This document shows positions 1-7,052 of a stretch of DNA of 7,314 nucleotides, one piece after another (position 1 is the stretch's first letter; each line of letters begins with the position of its first letter). The stretch spans positions 1 through 7,314 of the forward strand of contig CAYZQE010000106.1 in assembly GCA_964480635.1 (NCBI GenBank). The letters run 5' to 3'. Source of the stretch: CAYZQE01 sp964480635 (GTDB taxonomy: Bacteria; Pseudomonadota; Gammaproteobacteria; GCA-001735895). The notes under the pieces are model-generated. The model saw only the letters and a program-made list of their open reading frames with translations, was not told the origin of the DNA and made no database searches. The position numbers and the translations under genes are program-made.

Positions 1-1938
1 TTACTCGATGCCTTAAAAAAAGCTGCTGAAAAAAATGAGCGCACAGCTGCGTCGCAAAAGAATGAAGATGTAACGAAAGTAGAATTGACAAAAACGGTTG
101 ATAAAACAGAAGTAGCTGATAGAGCAGAAGTTTCGGCAGAAAAAAACAAAAGCGACCCTTCGTTTGATACCAATCCCGACTCTGAAAATGTAACAGAAAT
201 GGAATTGGCGCAGATTATAAAAGCGCAAAAAGTGGTGAGTAGTGATGATACTGTTATTGAAGAAGCTATTGTCGGTGTAAACAAGCCTAAAGAAGGCGGC
301 GACACTTTAACGACTGATTCGGATCCAAGCTTATCTCTGGCAATGGAAGATGAAGACCCTTCTTTAAAGCTCGCTTTAAGTGATGAAGAAATACTGCTCA
401 CAGATGATGATGTTACTGAGTTTTTAGGTGGAGATGAGATAGCATCTCGATTCGAAGATTTGTCTTTGTTAGGGAATACTGACTTCATCAAAGACGATGA
501 AACGGAAATGAAACTCGTTGATTCAACAACTAGCCAAAGTTTGAATTTAAAGGGCGCTCATACAGAATTTAATGTTGATAGTGATGATACCACGACCGGT
601 TTAGGTCTAACCTCTACGACATCAAATTCAGCTCAAACCACCAACTTAAATAACTTAACGAATGATGCAACGCTGAGTGTTTTAGATAGAACATCGACGC
701 AAACATTTGCCTCAGATAATTATGACAGAACCTTAGTTAAATTAGATGATGATGTCTCTAAAGTATTTACTGGGATGAAATCAGCAAAGTCTGGGGCAGC
801 AATGACCCCAGACTTTGCAAAAAAAGTATTTGTTCATAAATCGACGTCTTTGCGCAGACAAAACTATAAGCTGTATGGCGTTATTTCATTCGTTTTATTG
901 GTGGTTATTAGTGTGTTGGCGCTGTTTGAAATGCAGTCGCAAATTGATGGCATAGACACAAGCTTAGTGCGTTTAAAGGTTAACCCTGTCCCTAGTGAAT
1001 TACGTTTTAAAAGAAAAGAAAAAAATGATAATGATTTAGCTGTTTTAGAAGGTCGTGTTGATACCCAAGCGTTAGCCTTATTGAGAAGTTTAACAGAGCA
1101 AAGCAAACAAGCAAAAATTGAACAAGAAAACCCGAATGTTGTTAAGCAAGAGGCCGCAGTACAGAAAAATTTAGAAAGTGATTCAAAGAATATATCTGCT
1201 TCTCAGGTGAATGAACCCGAACTAGAAAAAGTAAATGCTGACTCAATCAAGGTTAAGGATGTTGTTGAAAAACAGAAAAACGTAGTGTTGCAAAAGAAGC
1301 CTAAGCAGGTTGCAGTGAAAGCAAAGGCCATAAAAAAACAAACAATAAATATTGAAACAAAAACAGTTGTTTCAGAAGAGTCTGTTTGGTTAAAAGAAGC
1401 CTTTAGCGCCTTTGAAAAAGGCAACCTAGAATTGGCAGCAAAAAAATACAATAGAGTGCTGGCGAAAAATGCATCGAATAGAGATGCCTTGTTAGGCCAA
1501 GCGGCTATATTCGTAAGTCAAAATAAAAATAATCGAGCCATAGATAATTACCAAGCCATTTTGTTAGAAAACCCCAAAGATTCATTAGCCATGACGTCAT
1601 TGATTGCAGCGAGCACATTGTCCCCTGTCGAAAGTGAAAGCAGGTTGAAATTGTTGCAACGAGAATCACCAGAAGCCACATACTTACAGTTTGCCCTAGG
1701 TAATGTGGTTAGCGCCCAAAGCCGTTGGCAAGAAGCACAGCAATATTATTATAGTGCATTCCAAGCGGAGCCAAAAAACCCTGACTATGCTTACAACCTA
1801 GCGGTTAGTTTAGAGCAAATTAATAAGCCTGATGTGGCGATTAATTATTATGCGCGAGCCATTCAAAATGCTCAAACAATGCCTGCATCTTTTGATTTGT
1901 CACTGACGCAACAACGTATAGAGGTTCTTAGCAAATGA
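1..1938 (+). CDS. TPR-containing, membrane-anchored pilus/secretion assembly protein (5' end cut by window)
   Basis: The frame is open from base 1 and begins LLDALKKAAEKNER. This resembles the N-termini (Met-Ser-x-Leu-Leu-Asp-Ala-Leu-Lys-Lys) I recall for TPR and GspB/ExeB-like proteins of type II/IV systems, so the true start probably lies a few codons upstream and the TTG at 85 is internal. At least 645 residues are present. Counting from the first codon in the window: residues 20-260 are acidic and low-complexity (many D, E, S, T) and probably disordered. Residues 274-290 are basic. A single membrane helix lies at about 291-312 (YGVISFVLLVVISVLALF). Residues 330-455 form a Lys/Gln/Val-rich linker. 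Residues 462-635 hold several TPR-like helix pairs. The basic flank suggests N-in/C-out topology, which puts the TPRs in the periplasm. By position it is MshN-like, but I see no close MshN match. The stop overlaps the next start (ATGA). A scaffold role is inferred. Confidence 0.85.
   Translation, partial: LLDALKKAAEKNERTAASQKNEDVTKVELTKTVDKTEVADRAEVSAEKNKSDPSFDTNPDSENVTEMELAQIIKAQKVVSSDDTVIEEAIVGVNKPKEGGDTLTTDSDPSLSLAMEDEDPSLKLALSDEEILLTDDDVTEFLGGDEIASRFEDLSLLGNTDFIKDDETEMKLVDSTTSQSLNLKGAHTEFNVDSDDTTTGLGLTSTTSNSAQTTNLNNLTNDATLSVLDRTSTQTFASDNYDRTLVKLDDDVSKVFTGMKSAKSGAAMTPDFAKKVFVHKSTSLRRQNYKLYGVISFVLLVVISVLALFEMQSQIDGIDTSLVRLKVNPVPSELRFKRKEKNDNDLAVLEGRVDTQALALLRSLTEQSKQAKIEQENPNVVKQEAAVQKNLESDSKNISASQVNEPELEKVNADSIKVKDVVEKQKNVVLQKKPKQVAVKAKAIKKQTINIETKTVVSEESVWLKEAFSAFEKGNLELAAKKYNRVLAKNASNRDALLGQAAIFVSQNKNNRAIDNYQAILLENPKDSLAMTSLIAASTLSPVESESRLKLLQRESPEATYLQFALGNVVSAQSRWQEAQQYYYSAFQAEPKNPDYAYNLAVSLEQINKPDVAINYYARAIQNAQTMPASFDLSLTQQRIEVLSK
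784..818. repeat. Perfect 13-bp inverted repeat (stem-loop) inside the TPR gene
   Basis: The left arm GCAAAGTCTGGGG (784-796) and right arm CCCCAGACTTTGC (806-818) are exact reverse complements around the 9-base loop CAGCAATGA. The repeat falls in coding sequence for the segment just before the membrane helix of the TPR protein. It is followed on the plus strand by seven A residues, not T, so it is not a standard intrinsic terminator for the operon. The minus strand has no T-run after the stem either. No second copy of either arm was noticed in the window. Its function is unknown. Confidence 0.9.
1920..1924 (+). promoter_or_regulatory. Ribosome binding site for the assembly ATPase gene
   Basis: AGAGG lies 10 bases before the ATG at 1935, inside the last codons of the TPR gene. 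It supports the ATG that overlaps the upstream stop codon as the true start of the ATPase gene. Confidence 0.6.
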
Positions 1939-3641
1939 CTGCAGAAGCAAAACCTAAACGTTTAGGCGAAATTTTAATTGGCGAAGGAGTCATAACAAAA
2001 GATCAGCTTAATATAGCGTTAACAGAGCAAAAAAAGGTCAACGAACCCTTAGGTAAATTATTAGTCTCATTAGGCTTTGCAACAGAGTCAATCATGCGCT
2101 CTGCTTTAGGTGAAGCGCTAGAGCAAGATAGTGTTGATCTTAGTAATTTTGTTCCTGATGCCGATGCCATAAAATTAATTAACTCTGATACCGCTCGCAA
2201 GCATAAAGTATTGCCTTTAAATTATGATTCAAGACGTAGCTCATTAACCATAGCCATGTCTGACACGTTTAATTTATTTACTTTAGATAGAATACGGATT
2301 CAAGTTGGCCATCAAATTGAGATTTTACCCGTTCTTGCTGGCGAAGCAGAAATTTCAAATGCTATTGATCAATTTTACGGATACGAATTATCAATCGATG
2401 GCATTTTAAGAGAAATTGAAACAGGCGAAGCAGACTATACAAATTATCAGGGCGATATCGAAGAATACAGTCAGCCATTGGTGCGTTTGGTAGATGTCAT
2501 GTTAGCCGATGCCGTAAAACGTGGTGCATCAGATTTACACTTTGAACCAGAAGAAGGCTTTTTAAGAATTCGTTATCGCATTGATGGTGTATTACGTCAA
2601 ATTCGAAGCTTACATAAAACCTATTGGTCTGCAATCGCGGTGCGCCTTAAAGTCATGGCAGACATGAATATTGCAGAAACCCGTTCGCCACAAGATGGTC
2701 GAATTTCTCGTACAATTGTAGGCCGCCCCATTGATTTTCGTGTGGCTTCGCAGCCAACGATTCATGGTGAAAACATAGTTTTACGTGTGTTAGATCGTGA
2801 AAAAGGCGTCATACCATTAGCAAAGCTAGAATTACCACCTAAGTCAAGGCGCTTACTAAAAATCATGATGGCTAGGCCTGAAGGTATTATTTTAGTGACT
2901 GGGCCAACGGGTAGTGGTAAGACAACAACATTATATTCATTATTGAATCACTTAAGTACTGAACAAGTGAATATCATGACTCTTGAAGACCCCGTGGAAT
3001 ACCCTTTTCCGCTGATTCGCCAAACATCAGTAAGCGAGGCGGCAGGAATGGATTTTGCGAGTGGCATTAAGTCATTAATGAGACAAGATCCAGACATTAT
3101 TTTAGTGGGCGAAGTGCGCGATAAAGCAACGGCAGAAATGGCATTTAGAGCCGCTATGACAGGCCATCAAGTGTTTACAACGTTGCACTCAAACTCAGCA
3201 GTTGGAGCCTTACCACGATTAAAAGACATTGGCGTTACCAATGAGATTTTAGCGGGGAATATTATAGGTATTATTGCTCAGCGATTAATTAGAAAACTAT
3301 GTAAATACTGTAAAAAGCCATACCTACCAAGTGAAACTGACCTTCAGTTGTTGAGTAATAGAGATGGTATAAAGCCAGAAAAAATCTATAAAGCCAGAGG
3401 CTGCAAAGCCTGTGAAAACTCAGGCTACAAAGGGCGTTTAGCATTAATGGAAGTGTTAAAAATGAATTCTGATCTTGATGACATGATCGCCAATAATTCA
3501 ACCGCGAAACAAATTAAAGACATGGCAATACAGCAAGGTTTTTTTACTTTGTCTGACGATGGTGTGAGGCATATTTGTGATGGGGTTACATCAATAAAAG
3601 AAGTCTCTCGTGTGACTGATTTGACGGATAAAATGCACTAG
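1935..3641 (+). CDS. Type IV pilus/type II secretion assembly ATPase, GspE/PilB/MshE family
   Basis: This is a cytoplasmic hexameric motor ATPase that powers pilin or pseudopilin assembly through the platform protein encoded next. Its 568 residues match the usual family length. Residues 9-32 (RLGEILIG...) fit the MshEN pattern RLGxxLVxxG...L...L..Q, and 38-61 form a second, weaker copy, so c-di-GMP binding is possible. The N2 domain includes ASDLHFEPEEG near 197-207. Walker A is GPTGSGKTT at 323-331 (K329). The Asp box LEDPVEY begins near 350 (E351, D352). Walker B is DIILVGEVRD at 387-396 (E393). The His box contains H411 and H418. A tetracysteine zinc site is formed by C456/C459 and C490/C493. 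All catalytic elements are present, so it should be active. The start overlaps the upstream stop. MshE, PilB and GspE cannot be separated with certainty; the MSHA-like neighbours favour an MshE-like role. Confidence 0.97.
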   Translation: MTAEAKPKRLGEILIGEGVITKDQLNIALTEQKKVNEPLGKLLVSLGFATESIMRSALGEALEQDSVDLSNFVPDADAIKLINSDTARKHKVLPLNYDSRRSSLTIAMSDTFNLFTLDRIRIQVGHQIEILPVLAGEAEISNAIDQFYGYELSIDGILREIETGEADYTNYQGDIEEYSQPLVRLVDVMLADAVKRGASDLHFEPEEGFLRIRYRIDGVLRQIRSLHKTYWSAIAVRLKVMADMNIAETRSPQDGRISRTIVGRPIDFRVASQPTIHGENIVLRVLDREKGVIPLAKLELPPKSRRLLKIMMARPEGIILVTGPTGSGKTTTLYSLLNHLSTEQVNIMTLEDPVEYPFPLIRQTSVSEAAGMDFASGIKSLMRQDPDIILVGEVRDKATAEMAFRAAMTGHQVFTTLHSNSAVGALPRLKDIGVTNEILAGNIIGIIAQRLIRKLCKYCKKPYLPSETDLQLLSNRDGIKPEKIYKARGCKACENSGYKGRLALMEVLKMNSDLDDMIANNSTAKQIKDMAIQQGFFTLSDDGVRHICDGVTSIKEVSRVTDLTDKMH

Positions 3642-3643
3642 TT

Positions 3644-4849
3644 ATGCCATTATTTAAATACAAAGCGATCGATAAACTCGGAAAAACCATTCAAGGTAGC
3701 TTAGACGCGGCTAATGTGGCTGACCTTGAAGTACGTTTAGAAAAAATGAACTGCGATTTACTAACCTATCGTGAAAAATCGGCAGGCGCAGATGTTTTTG
3801 GCAGATTTAAAGTTGAGCGCAGAGACTTAATTAATTTTAGTTTTCACTTAGAGCAATTGTCACGTGCAGGCGTTCCCATTTTAGAAGGTTTAGCCGACCT
3901 TCGAGAAGGAGAAGAAAACCCAAGCTTTAGAGATGTTATTGCCGGTGTGATAGAGGCGATAGAAGGTGGTCGCTCATTTTCAATGGCGTTAGAATTATAC
4001 CCATCAGTTTTTGATAAAATTTTTGTGAACTTAATCAAAGTTGGTGAAGAAAGTGGGCAAATGACAACCGTTCTTACTGATATTACAGAAACCTTAAAAT
4101 GGCAAGATGAGCTTTTATCAAAAGCCAAAAAAGTGATGATGTACCCCCTGATATCTGGGGTATTAATAATGGCTATTATTATGGGTATGATGATTTTTGT
4201 CGTGCCAGAAATTATGGGGGCTATTGTTGCATTAGGTGGCGAAATACCCATTGAAACAAGAGCTTTATTAGCAACATCAAAATTTATAACAAATTATTGG
4301 TACATCATAATTGCATTACCCTTTGTTATTACCTTTACGGTTAAATACCTTAATAAAACCAGCCCCAGCTTTCTTTATAAATTTGACAATATGATGCTCA
4401 ATATTGCCATTATTGGTTCGGTCAATAAAAAAATAAAAATCTCACGTTTTACACGCTATTTTGCCTTAATGTACGGTTCTGGAATTACAGTCTTACAATC
4501 AATTACAATGAGTAAAGAAGTCGTTAGTAATGCCGTGTTAGAAGATGCCATACAGCGTGCTTGGCAACAAATTTCAGAAGGTGGCAGTATCAGTGAAAGC
4601 TTTAAAAACACAGGTATTTTTCCACCCATAGTGATCAGGATGATGAGAATAGGTGAAACAGGTGGCCGTATGGATGAAGCATTAAATAATGCGACATATT
4701 TCTTTGAGCGCGATATAGACGATTCTGTCGCAAAAATGGAACCCATATTACAAACAGCTTTGATGGCTGTTTTAGGTTTTGTGGTTATATGGTTGGTCGT
4801 AGCATTGTTTGGGCCGTTATATGACACAATTTCAACGATAGAGTTATAA
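3644..4849 (+). CDS. Inner-membrane platform protein, GspF/PilC/MshG family
   Basis: This polytopic protein is the membrane platform on which the ATPase acts to extract and polymerise pilins or pseudopilins. Its 401 residues are typical. The N-terminus MPLFKYKAIDKLGKTIQGSL is the classic GspF opening. Two homologous cytoplasmic T2SSF domains follow. The first starts near residue 66 (FHLEQLSRAGVPILEGL, later VGEESGQM), and the second near 269 (FTRYFALMYGSGITVLQS, later IGETGGRMDEAL). Membrane helices lie at about 167-190, 218-237 and 367-392. The gene starts 2 bases after the ATPase stop with only a weak ribosome binding site, so coupled translation is likely. Nothing is missing. The family is certain; whether to name it mshG or gspF depends on genes outside the window. 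Confidence 0.97.
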   Translation: MPLFKYKAIDKLGKTIQGSLDAANVADLEVRLEKMNCDLLTYREKSAGADVFGRFKVERRDLINFSFHLEQLSRAGVPILEGLADLREGEENPSFRDVIAGVIEAIEGGRSFSMALELYPSVFDKIFVNLIKVGEESGQMTTVLTDITETLKWQDELLSKAKKVMMYPLISGVLIMAIIMGMMIFVVPEIMGAIVALGGEIPIETRALLATSKFITNYWYIIIALPFVITFTVKYLNKTSPSFLYKFDNMMLNIAIIGSVNKKIKISRFTRYFALMYGSGITVLQSITMSKEVVSNAVLEDAIQRAWQQISEGGSISESFKNTGIFPPIVIRMMRIGETGGRMDEALNNATYFFERDIDDSVAKMEPILQTALMAVLGFVVIWLVVALFGPLYDTISTIEL

Positions 4850-4855
4850 TTTAAG

Positions 4856-4879
4856 TAGTGAATGGGCTAAATAGTGAAT
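4856..4879 (+). repeat. Short direct repeat spanning the start of the PilM/PilN-like gene
   Basis: TAGTGAAT occurs at 4856-4863 and again at 4872-4879, 16 bases apart. The second copy contains the GTG start codon at 4874. The first copy carries a GTG in another frame, which opens a seven-codon reading frame ending at 4879-4881. This region fills the only noticeable gap between genes in the window. It may be a chance duplication. Confidence 0.5.
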
Positions 4880-6460
4880 AGATTATTATATTTTACTGGA
4901 TACAGAATGGTTGCCCAAGAATGGAATGGCAGCGATTTAAAAAACAGCGTGTTCTTCGAGCCAGATGAGCAAGGTTTTGATTTATTTAAAACCTATTTAA
5001 ATTCAATAAATCATGAGCCAATACGTTTATTAGTTGATTTAATTGAAGAAGAATTTCGCCAAGCCACCATTCCATTGGTGCGTGGCCCAGACCGCAAAGC
5101 AGTGATAGAGCGGCATTTAGAGAAGTTTTTTCGAAAATCTAAATTTCGACATGCTTTTGTTCAATCGGTCGTAAAAAAGAAACATAGAAAAGAAGAAAAC
5201 ATGATATTTACTGGGTTAACAAACCCAGAATTAATAGAGCCATGGCTTAAAGTTGTAGAAGAAACAAAAACACCGTTAGCGGGCATCATTAGCTTGCCCA
5301 TAATCAGTGAACGTTTTATTCAGCACTTTGACAATAAAAACAAATGCGTCATATTGGTATCTCAACAAGTACCTAGTAATTTACGTCAAACAGTCTTCAT
5401 TGACGGTAAATTAATTTTAAGTCGTTTAGTCCCTATTGCTAGCTTTTATCAAGGCAAATATGCTGAAGATGTTATTCGTGATGTTGATAGCACACAGCGT
5501 TATTTAGTCAGCCAAAGGCTGATAGAGCGCTCTGAAGAGATCACAGTACATATTCTTTCAAACAATAGACATTTTGATAAATTAACCATTGCTTGTAATG
5601 AGACCCGTTATTTTGATTTTGAAATTCATAATATCAATGAATTATTAAAAGAAAGAAAAATTAATTTATATGACGAACAAGATTTTAGCGCGGCTTTGTT
5701 TTGCTATGAATCGACCAAAATCAGACATATAAATCATTATGCTCGTAAAGAAGATAAACGTTATCTAAATCACTATAGATTAGGATTAGGCTTAAAAATT
5801 GTGGGCATTGCATTGTTTTCAATAGGTATGGGCATGGGAATGACACATGCGATTCAAGGATATTTATATCAAGATCATATCAGTGAACTGAATAGCTTAA
5901 CGCAGCAATATGATATACAGCATAAACAACTGAACGAAAAAACAAAAACATTACCCGCTAGCACAGTAAATATGAAAAGTGCGGTAAAAATTGCAGAGAT
6001 AATTAAAACCTATTATAAACATTCACCAAAAACTTTTCTTACCAATATAAGCCAAGATCTTATGCTTTTTTCAGACTTAAGAGCGACAAATATCGATTGG
6101 TTTATTTCAGATAAAATAGAAAGGAAATCATTGTCAGAAGTTGCTTGGGGCGGTAAGCCAACGCGTAGCAGACGAAGAGTAGTCCAGTCAAATTTTAAAG
6201 GCTATTATGAAATTTTAATTTTAGATGGCGAATTTTTAAATTTTAATGGCAACTATCGTTACACCTTGAGCGTGTTATCCGATTTTGCGAATTTGTTAAA
6301 AGAATCAGGTAAGTACGATACCGTTGAAATACTATCTCAACCATTAAACATAGGTGAAAATGCAACCTTAAAAGGTGCTGCTATAGAGGGCAAAAAAACT
6401 AAAAAAGATACCGCTAAATTTAAAATTAAGATAACGAAAAAGGTGCCTGTCAATGTTTAA
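4874..6460 (+). CDS. PilM/GspL-like plus PilN-like alignment protein (MshI-like), single-pass membrane protein
   Basis: The 528-residue protein has a cytoplasmic half (about 1-300), a membrane helix (about 305-327, Gly/Met-rich), a coiled-coil-like stretch (about 331-360) and a periplasmic domain to the end. The cytoplasmic part contains LLVDLIEEEFR (about 52-62), a PDRKAV-type basic segment, FTGLTNP, and a stretch reading CVILVSQQVPSNLRQTVF followed by GKLILSRL. This resembles the divergent actin-like domains of MshI and GspL; I see no clear ATP-binding signature. The periplasmic part carries a basic patch (R431, R433-R435) and a Lys-rich tail. The GTG start is preferred over the ATG at 4907 because it keeps RLLYFT, which I recall as conserved at this protein's N-terminus, and because an in-frame stop at 4868 precludes any earlier start. 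The likely role is to connect the cytoplasmic motor to periplasmic partners. The domain assignment is by pattern recognition and moderately sure. Confidence 0.75.
   Translation: MNRLLYFTGYRMVAQEWNGSDLKNSVFFEPDEQGFDLFKTYLNSINHEPIRLLVDLIEEEFRQATIPLVRGPDRKAVIERHLEKFFRKSKFRHAFVQSVVKKKHRKEENMIFTGLTNPELIEPWLKVVEETKTPLAGIISLPIISERFIQHFDNKNKCVILVSQQVPSNLRQTVFIDGKLILSRLVPIASFYQGKYAEDVIRDVDSTQRYLVSQRLIERSEEITVHILSNNRHFDKLTIACNETRYFDFEIHNINELLKERKINLYDEQDFSAALFCYESTKIRHINHYARKEDKRYLNHYRLGLGLKIVGIALFSIGMGMGMTHAIQGYLYQDHISELNSLTQQYDIQHKQLNEKTKTLPASTVNMKSAVKIAEIIKTYYKHSPKTFLTNISQDLMLFSDLRATNIDWFISDKIERKSLSEVAWGGKPTRSRRRVVQSNFKGYYEILILDGEFLNFNGNYRYTLSVLSDFANLLKESGKYDTVEILSQPLNIGENATLKGAAIEGKKTKKDTAKFKIKITKKVPVNV
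6439..6445 (+). promoter_or_regulatory. Ribosome binding site for the PilO-like gene
   Basis: AAAGGTG sits 7 bases before the ATG at 6453, within the last codons of the preceding gene. It supports this start, which gives an 8-base overlap with the upstream stop codon. Confidence 0.6.
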
Positions 6461-7052
6461 ACAAATAGATTGGCTGTTTTTACGACGGCCATTAATCATA
6501 TTTAGCCTTTTAATCGTGTTTTCATTGGTTTTTTATTTTGGCGGGTTACAATATAAAAACATCGCCAATGAAAAGTTTAATAGTGCTAAAAACTCATTAT
6601 CGTCAAGCCACAGTAAACTAAAGGTTTTGTCATCAGAAATGAAATTGGTTGATGAATATTTAGATGAATATAAGACATTAGTGAATGAAGCCTTTATTGG
6701 AGAAGAACGTCGTTTAAGTTGGATAGAAAGCATGAAGGCAGCTAATAAAGAGATAAAATTACCAAAATTTGATTATTCCATTAGCGCACAATCAAATTTT
6801 AAAAGGCCTGGAATAACACAAAATAAAGCAGTTGCTAGTTTAAGCTCTGCAATGAAGTTAGATTTAGGTTTGCTACATGAAGAAGACCTTTTTAAAGTAT
6901 TTGAATTGCTCGATGAAAATGTTCAAAGCTATTTTACAATAGAGGGTTGCAAGCTATCACAAGGTAGAAATAAAGAATTAAAGATAGATAAATCTAATTT
7001 AACCGCCAATTGTGTTGTCAGTTGGGTGCACTTAAAAGTGGCTACAAAATGA
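6453..7052 (+). CDS. PilO/MshJ-like bitopic alignment protein
   Basis: The 199-residue protein has a short basic cytoplasmic start, one membrane helix at about 13-32 (PLIIFSLLIVFSLVFYFGGL), a predicted coiled coil at about 34-75 and a periplasmic domain. This is the architecture of PilO/GspM/MshJ proteins, which pair with PilN/GspL-like partners such as the product of the overlapping upstream gene. Primary sequence resemblance is weak, so the assignment rests on architecture, size and gene order. Two cysteines, C166 (EGCKL) and C187 (TANCVVSW), lie in the periplasmic C-terminal part and could form a disulfide. The start overlaps the upstream gene by 8 bases and has a good ribosome binding site. 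The stop overlaps the next start as ATGA. Confidence 0.72.
   Translation: MFKQIDWLFLRRPLIIFSLLIVFSLVFYFGGLQYKNIANEKFNSAKNSLSSSHSKLKVLSSEMKLVDEYLDEYKTLVNEAFIGEERRLSWIESMKAANKEIKLPKFDYSISAQSNFKRPGITQNKAVASLSSAMKLDLGLLHEEDLFKVFELLDENVQSYFTIEGCKLSQGRNKELKIDKSNLTANCVVSWVHLKVATK

Noticed and set aside
819..839. A AAA AAA slippery heptamer directly after the 13-bp hairpin, with a -1 frame stop at 837-839
   Set aside because: A programmed -1 frameshift needs the structure downstream, not upstream. Runs of seven A residues also occur elsewhere in this AT-rich gene (15-21 and 29-35), so this one is not special.
4142..4162. Inverted repeat TACCCC/GGGGTA with a 9-base loop
   Set aside because: The stem is only 6 bp, inside the GspF-family gene at codons for its first membrane helix, with no terminator-like T-run. 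It is expected by chance.
3844..4251. 135-codon open frame on the minus strand
   Set aside because: It lies wholly inside the clear GspF-family gene, reads as the antisense of its codons and has no recognisable domain or independent start signal.
4456..4827. 123-codon open frame on the minus strand
   Set aside because: It is antisense to the second GspF domain. The translation is low-complexity (I, T, S, P) as expected from a shadow frame.
4850..4873. Possible internal promoter or terminator between the platform and PilM/PilN-like genes
   Set aside because: The gap is only 24 bases and shows no stem with T-run and no paired -35/-10 boxes. Co-transcription is simpler.
4907..4909. Alternative ATG start for the PilM/PilN-like protein
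   Set aside because: It would remove the RLLYFT segment that looks conserved, and it has no better ribosome binding site than the GTG at 4874.
5211..5228. Inverted repeat CTGGGTT/AACCCAG with a 4-base loop
   Set aside because: It is a 7-bp stem inside the PilM/PilN-like gene with no following T-run, and it overlaps codons for a likely conserved TNP segment. It is plausible by chance.
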